DNA of 64,000 nucleotides from Mesorhizobium loti (lineage in GTDB: Bacteria > Pseudomonadota > Alphaproteobacteria > Rhizobiales > Rhizobiaceae). The stretch's first letter is position 1, and each line of letters begins with the position of its first letter. A model generated the notes under the pieces. That model did not search any database and was not told the origin of the DNA. It saw only the letters and a program-made list of their open reading frames with translations. The stretch lies in the NCBI RefSeq assembly GCF_013170705.1, contig NZ_CP033334.1, forward strand, positions 1,178,001 to 1,242,000. Reading direction: 5' to 3'. The position numbers were made by a program, and so were the translations under genes. Of the stretch, positions 8,186 through 17,619 are shown piece by piece.

Positions 8186-8353
8186 AGAAAACCGGCTCCT
8201 CCTTTTCGGCGCCATGCCCAAAGCCGGCAAAATAGGCAAAATGGAAAAATTGCATAAATTTTAAGCATGCAGCACGCCGCAGGGATCTGCGCCTGCTGAC
8301 TTCGGTCACTCCATTCCCTTTGTTTACAACAGGTTAACACGCTGCTTTGGCAC

Positions 8354-8370
8354 TTGGCACGGAGCTTGAA
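8354..8370 (+). promoter_or_regulatory. Sigma-54 (RpoN) promoter for glnK-amtB
   Basis: TTGGCACGGAGCTTGAA matches the -24/-12 consensus YTGGCACGRNNNTTGCW at every defined base except one in the -12 box. It lies about 80 bases upstream of glnK, and glnK-amtB is classically activated by NtrC and RpoN under nitrogen limitation. No NtrC sites were identified with confidence upstream. Confidence 0.8.
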
Positions 8371-8446
8371 TCCTTGGGGGCACTCTCCGGCTCCTTGGGA
8401 TCGGTGAAGTCGTGCAAACGCGGGGGACCGCAACAGCAAAGGGTGA

Positions 8447-8791
<345 letters not shown>

Positions 8792-8822
8792 GCGGCGAAC
8801 ACGTATTCCAATGGAGAGTTCA

Positions 8823-10178
8823 ATGAATATTTCTTCCACCTTGAAGACGACGGGACGGGCGGCCCTTCTGGGCTCGCTTGCTCTCGCAGCATTGGGCAGC
8901 GTCGCCGCCTTCGCGCAGGAAGCAGCTCCGGCCGCTGCCGCCGCCGCACCGGCCGCCGCCCCGACACCGGTGCTCGATACCGGCAATACCGCCTGGATGC
9001 TGACCTCGACGGCGTTGGTGCTGATGATGACCATCCCCGGCCTGGCGCTGTTCTACGGCGGCATGGTGCGCAAGAAGAACGTGCTCGCCACCATCATGCA
9101 GAGCTTCGCCATCACCTGCCTGGTGACGATCCTGTGGTTCATGTTCGGCTATTCGCTGGCCTTCTCCGACGGCGGCGGCATGAATGCCTATCTCGGCGGC
9201 TTCTCGAAATTCTTCCATCACGGCATCACCACCTCGACGCTGTGGGCGCCCGGGGTCGCGAACATTCCTGAATTCGTCTTCTCGATGTTCCAGATGACCT
9301 TCGCCATCATCACGCCTGCCCTCATCGCCGGTGCCTTCGCCGAGCGCATGAAATTCTCGGCGCTGCTGATCTTCATGGCGCTGTGGCTGCTGGTCGTCTA
9401 TGCGCCGATCGCGCATTGGGTCTGGGGCGGCGGCTTCCTTGGCGCGGCCGGCGTGCTCGACTTCGCCGGCGGCACGGTCGTCCACATCAATGCCGGTGTC
9501 GCCGGTCTCGTCTGCGCCCTGGTTCTGGGCAAGCGCGAAGGCTATGGCACCACCAACATGGCGCCGCATAACCTGGTCTATTCGGTGATCGGCGCTTCGC
9601 TGCTGTGGGTCGGCTGGTTCGGCTTCAACGCCGGTTCGGAACTGGCGGCCGACGGCCTTGCCGGTGCCGCCATGCTCAACACCCAGGTCGCCACCGCCGC
9701 GGCGGCCCTTGCCTGGATGTTCGCCGAATGGATCGTCGCCAAGAAGCCTTCGGTGCTCGGCATCATCTCGGGTGCCGTTGCCGGCCTGGTCGCGGTGACG
9801 CCGGCTTCCGGCTTCGTCAACCCGACCGGCGCCTTCATCGTCGGCATCGTCGCTGGCGTGGTCTGCTACATCTCGGCGGTCAAGGTGAAGCACATGTTCG
9901 GCTATGACGACTCGCTCGATGCCTTCGGCGTCCATGGCGTCGGCGGCGTGGTTGGTGCGTTGCTGACCGGCCTGCTCGCCGACCCGGCGATCAACAGCCT
10001 GTCGTCGGGCGCCTCCGTCGGCAAGCAGCTCTACGGCATCGTCTTCACCATCCTGTGGACGGCGATCGCCACCTTCGTGATCCTCTACATCGTCAAGGCG
10101 CTGGTCGGCCTGCGTCCGACGACCCAGGAAGAGGTCGAAGGCCTCGACATCTCCCAGCATGGCGAAGTGGTGCCGTAA
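8823..10178 (+). CDS. amtB: Ammonium transporter AmtB
   Basis: The 451-residue membrane protein starts at ATG 8823 with an AlaX-cleavable signal peptide (cleavage near AFA-QE) and an Ala/Pro-rich linker before the first helix. Eleven transmembrane helices of the Amt/Rh family follow. The twin pore histidines are visible in GGTVVHINAGVAGL and FGVHGVGGVVGALL, and GGMVRKKNVLATIMQ is the classic early motif. It carries ammonium across the inner membrane and is gated by GlnK, encoded 31 bases upstream in the same operon. Confidence 0.97.
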   Translation: MNISSTLKTTGRAALLGSLALAALGSVAAFAQEAAPAAAAAAPAAAPTPVLDTGNTAWMLTSTALVLMMTIPGLALFYGGMVRKKNVLATIMQSFAITCLVTILWFMFGYSLAFSDGGGMNAYLGGFSKFFHHGITTSTLWAPGVANIPEFVFSMFQMTFAIITPALIAGAFAERMKFSALLIFMALWLLVVYAPIAHWVWGGGFLGAAGVLDFAGGTVVHINAGVAGLVCALVLGKREGYGTTNMAPHNLVYSVIGASLLWVGWFGFNAGSELAADGLAGAAMLNTQVATAAAALAWMFAEWIVAKKPSVLGIISGAVAGLVAVTPASGFVNPTGAFIVGIVAGVVCYISAVKVKHMFGYDDSLDAFGVHGVGGVVGALLTGLLADPAINSLSSGASVGKQLYGIVFTILWTAIATFVILYIVKALVGLRPTTQEEVEGLDISQHGEVVP

Positions 10179-10193
10179 GGCCAGCCTCGCCAA

Positions 10194-10232
10194 GGGGCCG
10201 GCGGATCCTCCTCCCGCCGGCCCCATATTTTC
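10194..10232 (+). terminator. Terminator after amtB
   Basis: The perfect stem GGGGCCGGCGG (10194-10204) / CCGCCGGCCCC (10214-10224) is followed by the T-rich ATATTTT. It lies 16 bases after the amtB stop and is likely a Rho-independent terminator. Confidence 0.75.
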
Positions 10233-10324
10233 ACGCAACTTTCCAACTGAAGACCGCGGTTCGGTTTTCACCGGAGTTGCTCCAGAGATCCCGTCGTGAC
10301 GTTCTCGAAAGAGGCTCACGCATT

Positions 10325-10355
10325 GAGGCCCGAAGCAATTCGGGCCTCTTTTTTT
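10325..10355 (+). terminator. Strong Rho-independent terminator without an annotated gene
   Basis: GAGGCCCGAA (10325) pairs with TTCGGGCCTC (10339-10348) and is followed by seven Ts. It lies about 100 bases beyond the amtB terminator, so it ends a different transcript. No open frame fits between the two, which makes a small RNA of roughly 90-120 nt a reasonable guess; I could not identify a family. Confidence 0.75.
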
Positions 10356-10404
10356 GGAAAATCGTACGCTTCGAAAAGATGAATGAGGAATCGTTTTTCG
10401 GAAG

Positions 10405-10495
10405 GATCACGTTCGCGTGATCGGCCAAAGGGAAGAAACATAGGGCCTTCCGGCTCCGTACTGGGGTAGCGAGCGCCGTTCCGACGCTCGCTACC
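10405..10495 (+). promoter_or_regulatory. Structured leader before small exported protein gene
   Basis: Two perfect hairpins stand in the 110 bases before ATG 10516: GATCACG-TTCG-CGTGATC (10405-10422, a UUCG tetraloop) and GGTAGCGAGCG / CGCTCGCTACC (10465-10495, 11-bp stem, 9-base loop). The second ends just before the ribosome-binding site GGAAGGAACC and is not followed by Ts. It may control translation or transcript stability, or be the 3' part of another RNA. Confidence 0.45.
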
Positions 10496-10515
10496 AACAG
10501 GGAAGGAACCAACTG

Positions 10516-10791
10516 ATGAACATTAAGAACATGTTCCTGGGAGCGCTGGCTCTGTCGATGCTCAGCGGTGTTGCACTTGCTGGCGCGCTCGACGAGCCCG
10601 ACAACATGGCGCCGTTCTTCACCGATTCCGGCATGAAGACGATGAAGTCGGAAGCGGACTTCAAGGCGGCCTGGGCCGCGACGGCCAAGGACAAGCAGGA
10701 TGCGATGATGAAGGAGTGCCAGGACGCGGCGATGAGCAAGCCTCATGCCGAATTCTGCGCCAACCTGATGATGTACGCCGGTCACAAATGA
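10516..10791 (+). CDS. Small exported protein of unknown function
   Basis: The 91-residue product starts with a clear Sec signal peptide (FLGALALSMLSGVALAG, cleavage near residue 22-23). The mature ~69 residues are acidic and lysine-rich, with two cysteines (CQDAAMSKPHAEFC), suited to a periplasmic disulfide. The start has GGAAGG upstream. I do not recognise a named family. It is monocistronic, with a hairpin before and after. Confidence 0.75.
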   Translation: MNIKNMFLGALALSMLSGVALAGALDEPDNMAPFFTDSGMKTMKSEADFKAAWAATAKDKQDAMMKECQDAAMSKPHAEFCANLMMYAGHK

Positions 10792-10846
10792 TCGCGCGGG
10801 ATCGGGTCCGGAGGGCCCTGATCGCATCGGCGTTTGAAGACAAGAA

Positions 10847-10868
10847 TGGCGGGCTTCGCGGCCCGCCA
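10847..10868 (+). terminator. Hairpin after small exported protein gene
   Basis: The stem TGGCGGGC / GCCCGCCA with loop TTCGCG lies 56 bases after the stop. It has no T run, so it is only a possible terminator. Confidence 0.45.
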
Positions 10869-10999
10869 CTCTCGTCCGCGGGACGGCATCGGTAAAAAGC
10901 CATGGTTAATGCGGCCTTAACCTTCCCACAGCTAGTCTGACTTCCGAATCTGCCGGAGTGCGTCATGCGCTCTGGCCAGGCAATCTGACGGGGAAGAGC

Positions 11000-13648
11000 A
11001 TGCGTTCAGGGGCTTCAGCACCGCTCGCGCTGGCCGATACGGGGCACGGCATCCAGGCTTTCGCGCGGCGCCAGGTCGGCCGTCTGGTCGGTGCCGGCAT
11101 GTTCCTGGCGGTGGCCTTCGGGGTTGCCAGCCTCGCCACCTGGAACGTTGCCGATCCAAGCTTCTCGCACGCCACCAACAACACCGTCACCAACGCCATG
11201 GGCTATGCCGGCGCTGTGTTCTCCGATCTTGCCATGCAGTTCTTCGGCCTTGCCGCGGTTGCCGCGCTGGTTCCGGCCGTGATCTGGGGTTACCTCCTGT
11301 TTTCGGCGCGTGGTGTCGACAGGCTGCCCAAGCGCGGGCTGTTCTGGTTCGGCTTCGCGCTGCTCGCCGCCGCCATCGCCGGTTGCATCGTTCCGCCCAA
11401 GACCTGGCCGCTGCCCACCGGCCTCGGCGGCGTGTTCGGCGACATGGTGCTCAAGATTCCCGGCGTCCTCATCGGCGGCTATCCGACCGGACTGATCGCC
11501 AGCGTGCTCGCCGTTCTGCTGGCGGCACCCGCGCTCTGGCTGTTCGCCTATGGCTCGGCGCTGATCGGGCGCAAGAACGGCTTCGCCGTGATGGAGGAAC
11601 CGGTCGCGGACCCGCGCGAGGACGATCTTCTGTTCGACAATGACGAGGATGAGGGCGACGAGGGCATATTGGCGCTCGGTGCCATTACCCATTGGTGGCT
11701 GTCGTTGCGCGCGTGGATGCATCGGCGCGCGGTGCGCCGCAGGCAGGAGCGGGACGAATACGAGCCGGAGCTGGAGCCGCGCGCCAGCGCCTGGCGCCGC
11801 GCCGCCGAACGGGTCGAGTCGGCCGAGTTCGCCGAGCAGCGCATGAGCCAGGATGGGCGCGCCCGCGTCGAGCCGGAATTCTTCGCCGCCATGGTCAATG
11901 ACCGCAGCGTTTCCGTCGATCCGGATGATGACGATATCTTCGACCGCGACGACGACATGGACGACGAGGGGCCTGTCGTCCAGCGTCGCGCTGGCTCCAC
12001 CGCCAAGGTGCAGCAGTTCCGCTCCGACGCCGCCACCCGCGTCGAGGCGCCGGCACCACGCCCGGCTCCCGGCGCGCGCGTCCAGCGTGAGGCGCAGACC
12101 TCGCTGATCGGCTCGGACAAGTTCGAGATGCCGTCGCTGCATTTCCTGTCCGAACCGAAGAACGTGGCGAAGGACCCGAGCCTGTCGAAGGACGCGCTGG
12201 AGCAGAACGCGCGCCTGCTCGAAGGCGTGCTGGAAGATTTCGGAGTCAAGGGCGAGATCATCGCCGTACGCCCCGGTCCCGTGGTCACCCTCTATGAGCT
12301 GGAACCGGCGCCCGGCATCAAATCGTCTCGCGTCATCGGCCTTTCCGACGACATTGCCCGCTCGATGAGCGCGATCGCCTGCCGCGTCGCCGTGGTGCCC
12401 GGCCGCAACGCAATCGGCATCGAACTGCCGAATGCCAAGCGCGAGACCGTGTACCTGCGCGAGATCATGGCCAGCCGCGACTTCGAGACAACCAAGGCCA
12501 AGCTGGCGCTGGCGCTGGGCAAGACCATCAATGGCGAGGCCGTCATCGTCGACATCGCCAAGATGCCGCACGTGCTGGTCGCCGGCACCACCGGCTCGGG
12601 CAAGTCGGTCGCCATCAACACCATGATCCTGTCGCTGCTCTACCGGCTCACGCCGCAGGAATGCCGGCTGATCATGATCGACCCGAAGATGCTCGAACTC
12701 TCCGTCTATGACGGCATCCCGCATCTTTTGACGCCCGTCGTCACCGATCCGAAAAAGGCGGTGGTGGCGCTGAAATGGACCGTGCGGGAGATGGAGGACC
12801 GCTACCGCAAGATGTCCAAGGTCGGCGTGCGCAACATCGACGGTTTCAACGCCCGCGTTCAGCAGGCCGAGAAAAAAGGCGAGAAGATATCGCGCACGGT
12901 GCAGACCGGCTTCGACCGCCAGACCGGCGAGGCGATCTACGAGACCGAGAATCTCGACCTCGAGCCGATGCCCTACATCGTCGTCATCATCGACGAGATG
13001 GCCGACCTGATGATGGTCGCCGGCAAGGACATCGAAGGTGCCGTGCAGCGCCTGGCGCAGATGGCGCGTGCCGCCGGCATCCATGTCATCATGGCGACGC
13101 AACGTCCCTCGGTCGACGTCATCACCGGCACGATCAAGGCCAACTTCCCGACCCGCATCTCCTTCCAGGTCACGTCGAAGATCGACAGCCGCACCATCCT
13201 GGGCGAGCAGGGCGCCGAGCAGCTGCTCGGCATGGGAGACATGCTCTACATGGCCGGCGGCGGCCGCATCCAGCGCGTGCACGGTCCTTTCGTCTCCGAC
13301 GACGAGGTGGAGAAGATCGTCGGGCACCTGAAGCTGCAGGGCGTGCCCGAATATCTCGACGCCATCACCGAGGATGACGACGAGGACGACGACGAGCCAT
13401 CCGGCAAGGGCGGTTCCGGCGGCGGCAGCGGCAATTTCGAGGATTCCGACGACCCTTACGACCAGGCGGTCGCCGTGGTGCTGCGCGACGGCAAGGCATC
13501 GACCAGCTACATCCAGCGCCGTCTCGGCATCGGCTACAACCGCGCCGCCTCGATTATCGAGAAGATGGAAAAGGAAGGCATTGTTGGCCCGGCCAACCAT
13601 GCGGGAAAACGCGAAATCCTGGTGCCAACCGAAGACGACAAGTTCTGA
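11000..13648 (+). CDS. ftsK: DNA translocase FtsK
   Basis: The protein (882 residues from ATG 11000; a GTG at 10958 is less likely) has four predicted N-terminal membrane segments within about residues 25-190, an acidic and basic linker to about 380, then the RecA-like motor. Walker A is AGTTGSGKS (528-536) and Walker B is [12 protein letters not shown] (about 660-671). The linker before the last domain is highly acidic (DDDEDDDE). The C-terminal gamma winged helix ([19 protein letters not shown]) reads KOPS sequences. FtsK pumps chromosome ends at the division septum and activates dimer resolution. Confidence 0.96.
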   Translation: MRSGASAPLALADTGHGIQAFARRQVGRLVGAGMFLAVAFGVASLATWNVADPSFSHATNNTVTNAMGYAGAVFSDLAMQFFGLAAVAALVPAVIWGYLLFSARGVDRLPKRGLFWFGFALLAAAIAGCIVPPKTWPLPTGLGGVFGDMVLKIPGVLIGGYPTGLIASVLAVLLAAPALWLFAYGSALIGRKNGFAVMEEPVADPREDDLLFDNDEDEGDEGILALGAITHWWLSLRAWMHRRAVRRRQERDEYEPELEPRASAWRRAAERVESAEFAEQRMSQDGRARVEPEFFAAMVNDRSVSVDPDDDDIFDRDDDMDDEGPVVQRRAGSTAKVQQFRSDAATRVEAPAPRPAPGARVQREAQTSLIGSDKFEMPSLHFLSEPKNVAKDPSLSKDALEQNARLLEGVLEDFGVKGEIIAVRPGPVVTLYELEPAPGIKSSRVIGLSDDIARSMSAIACRVAVVPGRNAIGIELPNAKRETVYLREIMASRDFETTKAKLALALGKTINGEAVIVDIAKMPHVLVAGTTGSGKSVAINTMILSLLYRLTPQECRLIMIDPKMLELSVYDGIPHLLTPVVTDPKKAVVALKWTVREMEDRYRKMSKVGVRNIDGFNARVQQAEKKGEKISRTVQTGFDRQTGEAIYETENLDLEPMPYIVVIIDEMADLMMVAGKDIEGAVQRLAQMARAAGIHVIMATQRPSVDVITGTIKANFPTRISFQVTSKIDSRTILGEQGAEQLLGMGDMLYMAGGGRIQRVHGPFVSDDEVEKIVGHLKLQGVPEYLDAITEDDDEDDDEPSGKGGSGGGSGNFEDSDDPYDQAVAVVLRDGKASTSYIQRRLGIGYNRAASIIEKMEKEGIVGPANHAGKREILVPTEDDKF

Positions 13649-13778
13649 TGAGAAGCCGGCCGCAACCTTGAACCTTGCGGCGCGTTGAAACGAGCAGCAC
13701 CGTCCGTCCGCCAAACTTCAGCCAAACTGGGGGCTCAGGACAACGACAGATACAGGAATCACCACGAGAGTGACCGCC

Positions 13779-14459
13779 ATGAAAAACGATCTTTCAGCAC
13801 TCGGAAATTTCGCCCCGACCCGCCGCCAGCTGCTTGGCCTCGGCCTTGTCGCTGCGGGTGCAGCCGCCCTCAATGTGATACCTGGCTTCGAATTGCTGGC
13901 CTCGGCGCAGGCCGCCGTGCCCGCAGCCGCGCAGAAGATCGCCGACCATTTTTCCTCGGTCAAATCGATGAGCGGCGAATTCGTCCAGTTCGGCCCCAAG
14001 GGCGAGCAGACCGGCGGCAAGTTCTTCCTGGAACGGCCGGGCAAGATCCGCTTCAACTATGACGGAGCGTCGAATTTCCGGGTGATTTCCGACGGCAAGT
14101 CGGTGGTCATCCTCAACAAGAAGCTGAACACGTCGGATCTCTATCCGCTATCCAAGACGCCGCTGAAGCTGCTGCTCGACGACCGCATCGACCTCTCCGG
14201 CGATCGCGTCAAGAGCGTCAAGGAAGAGGACGACCTCACCACCATCAAGCTCGCCGACAAGTCGGTATTCGGCAATGCGATGATCACCATGATGTTCGAT
14301 CCGAAAACCTATGATCTGCGCCAGTGGACGATCACCGACGCGCAAGGCAAGGACACCACGGTGATGATCTTCAACACCAAGGAAGGCGTCAGCTTCGCCG
14401 CCGACACCTTTGCCATCGACTATACGGCCAACCGCGAGCTGAACACCAAGACGCGCTGA
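13779..14459 (+). CDS. LolA-like outer-membrane lipoprotein carrier
   Basis: The 226-residue protein begins with a signal containing a twin-arginine stretch (TRRQLLGLGLVAAG) and is cut probably near AQA-AVP (residue ~45). The mature part has LolA features: the opening AQKIADHFSSVKSMSGEFVQ, ERPGKIRFNYD and the late DLRQWTITDAQG repeat pattern of the half-barrel. LolA carries lipoproteins through the periplasm to the outer membrane. Location after ftsK is common across bacteria. GTG 13770 is an alternative start. Tat rather than Sec export would be unusual for LolA. Confidence 0.82.
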   Translation: MKNDLSALGNFAPTRRQLLGLGLVAAGAAALNVIPGFELLASAQAAVPAAAQKIADHFSSVKSMSGEFVQFGPKGEQTGGKFFLERPGKIRFNYDGASNFRVISDGKSVVILNKKLNTSDLYPLSKTPLKLLLDDRIDLSGDRVKSVKEEDDLTTIKLADKSVFGNAMITMMFDPKTYDLRQWTITDAQGKDTTVMIFNTKEGVSFAADTFAIDYTANRELNTKTR

Positions 14460-14504
14460 TCGCCAACTCTATTCTGCGCCGTTGCGTTTTTGGGCGGACG
14501 TTAC

Positions 14505-14571
14505 GGAATGGATCCCAGGGTCTCCGCGACGGCGCTGCGCGCCTGCTTCGCCCCAAGATGACGAAGTTGGG
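14505..14571. repeat. Putative dispersed intergenic element
   Basis: The stretch GGAATGGATCCCAGGGTC...GCTTCGCCCCAAGATGACG between lolA and xthA has the look of the short repeated elements common in Mesorhizobium intergenic DNA. There is only one copy in this window, so the call rests on memory of the type. The rest of 14460-14723 shows nothing else. Confidence 0.35.
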
Positions 14572-14723
14572 AAGGCTTTGGCCGATCTCGAAGGGTATGC
14601 AACATGGCCCGGCTTGTCTTTGTGGCGCCCGGCTGGCAGTTTCGGGGCTGACTCCCTCAAAAGGCGTCTTCTCCGTCAGGATTCATCGGTCCTGGCTGGA
14701 AGTACGCTGTCCCGGATTGCCAA

Positions 14724-15530
14724 ATGCCCTTTTCCATCGCCACCTGGAACATCAACTCCGTGCGCCTGCGCATGCCGATCGTCGAACGCCTGCTCGATGA
14801 GTACGCCCCCGATGTGCTGTGCCTGCAAGAGACCAAGGTTCCGGACGAACTGTTCCCGGAAAAGGCATTCCGCAAGCTCGGCTACGGGCACATCGCCTTC
14901 CATGGACAGAAGGGCTATCACGGCGTCGCCACCGTGGCGCGGCGGCCGATCGAGGTGGTCGAAAAGCGCCGTTTCTGCGAGATCGAGGATAGCCGGCATT
15001 TGTCGGTGACTGTGCGCGCCGGCGGCAAGACGATCCTGCTGCACAATTTCTACGTCCCGGCGGGCGGCGACGAACCGGATCCCGAAATCAACAAGAAATT
15101 CAAGCACAAGCTCGATTTCGTCGCGGAGATGAACGCCATCCGCGCCGAGCACAACGAGGTGTCCGCTTCGGTGCTGGTCGGCGACCTCAACATCGCGCCG
15201 CTCGAGCACGACGTCTGGTCGCACAAGCAATTGCTCAATGTGGTCAGCCATACGCCGGTCGAGACCGAAAACTTCGAGGCGATGCGGCTGGCCGGCAACT
15301 GGGTCGACCTGATGCGGCTCAACGTGCCATCGGACCAGAAGCTCTACACCTGGTGGAGTTATCGCGCTCAGGACTGGGAAGCGTCGAACCGGGGCCGGCG
15401 GCTCGACCATGTCTGGTCGTCGCCCAACCTGGTGCCGGATTTCGCCGGTTACGAAATCCTGAGGGCGGCACGCGGCTGGGACCGCCCCTCGGACCATGTG
15501 CCTGTCATTGCACGGTTCGACCTGGATTAG
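14724..15530 (+). CDS. xthA: Exodeoxyribonuclease III
   Basis: The 268-residue protein has the complete exonuclease III/AP-endonuclease fold signatures: IATWNINSVR at the N terminus, LCLQETK (catalytic Glu near 34), LVGDLNIAP (Asp-Asn pair near 153-155) and the C-terminal DRPSDHVPV with the catalytic His. It nicks DNA at abasic sites and trims 3' ends in base-excision repair. The length matches the family. It is transcribed alone or together with the acetyltransferase 24 bases downstream. Confidence 0.96.
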   Translation: MPFSIATWNINSVRLRMPIVERLLDEYAPDVLCLQETKVPDELFPEKAFRKLGYGHIAFHGQKGYHGVATVARRPIEVVEKRRFCEIEDSRHLSVTVRAGGKTILLHNFYVPAGGDEPDPEINKKFKHKLDFVAEMNAIRAEHNEVSASVLVGDLNIAPLEHDVWSHKQLLNVVSHTPVETENFEAMRLAGNWVDLMRLNVPSDQKLYTWWSYRAQDWEASNRGRRLDHVWSSPNLVPDFAGYEILRAARGWDRPSDHVPVIARFDLD

Positions 15531-15554
15531 ACCGGAGGCCAAAGGGGTCGTTGA

Positions 15555-16172
15555 ATGGAGATAGTGGCAGCACGAGAGCCGGATGTGACATCGGCGGCCG
15601 ACTGCCTGGCGGCTGCCTTTGCCGATGATCCGCAGATGGCTTTTTTCTTCTTGGGCGATCCTGCGCAGCGTCAGGCGCTGGTGACGGAGTTCTTCTCGAT
15701 CCTGATGGCGGCGCGCCTGGCGCTTGGAATGCCTGTGCTGCTGTTAAAGAGCGAGGGTCGCATCCTTGGTGCGGTGATGGGCTATGATACGCGGCGGCCT
15801 GAATGGCTTCCAGCTCACCAACAGAGATGGGCTCTGCTTCAGCAAAGGCAGGAATCGATGGCTTCGCGCTTCGAGAGGGCTGACGCCATCAGTGAAGAAT
15901 ACAAGCCGCGGAAACCGCATTTCTACCTTGGCGTCCTTGGCGTTCACCCCTCAATGCAGGGAAAGGGGGCTGGCGGCGCGCTCATCAAGGCTTATTGCGA
16001 TCTTGCCGAAAGAGATCCTGTCTCGGCAGGGACGTTTCTCGAAACCGCACGACGCAGGAATTTGGCTTTCTATGAACGTTGCGGGTTTCAACTCCTCGGC
16101 CAAGGTGAACTTGGGCCCGGGAAGCCATTCTGGTGCCTGTTCCGGCCAAAAGCCGTTCGAGACGGCAATTAG
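15555..16172 (+). CDS. GNAT-family N-acetyltransferase
   Basis: The 205-residue protein has the GNAT acetyl-CoA loop at about 128-142 (LGVHPSMQGKGAGGAL, i.e. V-H-P-x-x-Q-G-K-G) and the late motif NLAFYERCGFQLLGQGE. The N-terminal FADDPQMAFFF pattern fits the subgroup that includes puromycin-type and many unassigned acetyltransferases. The acceptor is unknown. It ends three bases before the convergent stop of the cNMP-binding gene. Confidence 0.88.
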   Translation: MEIVAAREPDVTSAADCLAAAFADDPQMAFFFLGDPAQRQALVTEFFSILMAARLALGMPVLLLKSEGRILGAVMGYDTRRPEWLPAHQQRWALLQQRQESMASRFERADAISEEYKPRKPHFYLGVLGVHPSMQGKGAGGALIKAYCDLAERDPVSAGTFLETARRRNLAFYERCGFQLLGQGELGPGKPFWCLFRPKAVRDGN

Positions 16173-16174
16173 AC

Positions 16175-16630
16175 CTACCCGTCAAACCGCGGCCCCAGCT
16201 CCTCGATGCGGGCGATCAAGGCTTGGAAATCGTCGAGGATGCGCTGGTGCAGTTTCACCGCCACCTCGGGATACTCCTCCAGGATGCGGCGGAACATCTT
16301 GCGGCTGAGGCGGATCACTTCCGAGTCGATTTCGGCCGACGCGCTGGTCAGCCGGTTGGTGTCGGCGATCAATGCCAGTTCGCTGAGCATCGTGCCGGGG
16401 CCGGCCTCGCCGATCGGGATGCGTTGGCCATTCTGCTCGCGATAGAGCACGATGCGCCCGCTGACCACGATATAGGCCGAATCGGCCTCGTCATCCTCGC
16501 GGTAGAGCTTGTGGTCGGCCCGCACCACGGTGGTCTCGGCGCCGAAGGCGAGCAGGCGCAGTTGTTCCTGCGTGAAACCCTCGAAGAGCCTCACGGCGGA
16601 CAGGATGCGGATGTCGTCATCCAACGCCAT
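16175..16630 (-). CDS. Stand-alone cyclic-nucleotide-binding domain protein
   Basis: The 151-residue protein is a single cNMP-binding (Crp/cap-like) beta-roll. Residues 15-135 carry LFEGFTQEQLRLLAFGAE, YIVVSGRIVLYRE and the phosphate-binding cassette region GPGTMLSELALIADTNRLTS, followed by a C helix. There is no helix-turn-helix, so it is not a Crp regulator. The cassette has Glu-Leu, but Asn-Arg in place of the usual Arg-Thr/Ser-Ala order, so nucleotide binding is uncertain. The target is unknown. Confidence 0.88.
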   Translation of the reverse strand: MALDDDIRILSAVRLFEGFTQEQLRLLAFGAETTVVRADHKLYREDDEADSAYIVVSGRIVLYREQNGQRIPIGEAGPGTMLSELALIADTNRLTSASAEIDSEVIRLSRKMFRRILEEYPEVAVKLHQRILDDFQALIARIEELGPRFDG

Positions 16631-16726
16631 CTCTAGCTGCGTCCCCGAACGGTCAGTCCAATCCCTCCTTCAGAGCGCCGCGCATCTCCTTGGACGCGCA
16701 AAGGACGCTCTGCCATTTTCAATTTT

Positions 16727-16773
16727 GCGCATCGTGCTTTCCAAAAATCGAAGCGATTTTTGGGCCGATGCGC
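16727..16773. repeat. Nested palindromic intergenic element
   Basis: Outer arms GCGCATCG (16727-16734) / CGATGCGC (16766-16773) enclose inner arms CCAAAAATCG (16741) / CGATTTTTGG (16754-16763) with loop AAG. It lies downstream of the response-regulator gene on its strand and upstream of the cNMP gene, and could terminate or punctuate transcription. The type is familiar from rhizobial genomes. Confidence 0.6.
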
Positions 16774-16851
16774 GGTCGATCCCGAATACCCTCCAACAGG
16801 ATCGTACCCGACAGCGGTCCCGCCCAGACCGCGCATTGGATAATGAAATGT

Positions 16852-17535
16852 TTAAGGAACCAGCTTGTAGCCGCCGCTTTCTGTCACAAGAATTTCCGCA
16901 TTGGAAGGATCGCGCTCGATCTTCTGGCGCAGACGATAGACATGGGTTTCCAGCGTGTGCGTGGTGACACCGGAATTGTAGCCCCAGACCTCCTCGAGCA
17001 GCACGTCGCGCGTCACCACTTTCTGGTCGGCGCGATAGAGATATTTGATGATCGAGGCTTCCTTCTCCGTCAGCCGCACCTTGCCGCCGCGCGGGTCGAT
17101 GAGCAGCTTCTGGCTGGGTTTGAAGGTGTAGGGGCCGACCGAGAACGTGGCGTCCTCGCTCTGCTCATGCTGGCGCAACTGGGCGCGGATGCGCGCAAGC
17201 AGCACCGCGAAGCGGAAAGGCTTCGTCACATAGTCGTTGGCGCCGGCCTCGAGACCCAGAATCGTGTCCGAATCGGTGTCGTGGCCGGTCAGCATGATGA
17301 TGGGCGCCTTGTAGCCGCCCTTGCGCAGGATCTTGACGGCCTCGCGGCCATCCATGTCGGGCAGGCCGACATCCATGATAAGCAGGTCGATGAGGCCGCC
17401 GCGTGCCGCCGTGACGCCTTTTGCCGCAGTCGCTTCCTGCTGCACGTCGAATTCCTCGTAGAGGGCGAGTTGCTCGACCAACGTGCCGCGCAGGTCGTCA
17501 TCGTCGTCGACGATCAGGATGGTGCGTGAAGTCAT
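16852..17535 (-). CDS. OmpR/PhoB-type response regulator (CenR-like)
   Basis: The 227-residue protein has a receiver domain (1-120) with the acidic pocket DDDDD (10-14), phospho-acceptor Asp55 (LLIMDVGLPDMDG), Thr in MLTGHD and Lys in VTKPF. A winged helix (130-227) carries the OmpR recognition region TTHTLETHVYRLRQKIE. It resembles the CenR regulators of alphaproteobacteria that control envelope functions; that subgroup name is from memory. No sensor kinase is adjacent, so it is an orphan here. It is divergent from the L,D-transpeptidase gene. Confidence 0.92.
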   Translation of the reverse strand: MTSRTILIVDDDDDLRGTLVEQLALYEEFDVQQEATAAKGVTAARGGLIDLLIMDVGLPDMDGREAVKILRKGGYKAPIIMLTGHDTDSDTILGLEAGANDYVTKPFRFAVLLARIRAQLRQHEQSEDATFSVGPYTFKPSQKLLIDPRGGKVRLTEKEASIIKYLYRADQKVVTRDVLLEEVWGYNSGVTTHTLETHVYRLRQKIERDPSNAEILVTESGGYKLVP

Positions 17536-17619
17536 GGATCAATCCGTTGTTTTGAAAATGAAATTCAGTTGACCGCTGCGTATTTATGCGGAAGCTGGCC
17601 GACACAATAGCCGATCACA

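Noticed and set aside
10233..10356. Possible tRNA or known structured RNA
   Set aside because: No cloverleaf or CCA end, and no familiar core; only a terminator is clear, so it is kept as a small-RNA candidate.
11015..13714. Nearly 900-codon open frame antisense to ftsK
   Set aside because: High-GC codon use in ftsK leaves the complementary frame open; the translation is His/Arg/Asp-rich without domains.
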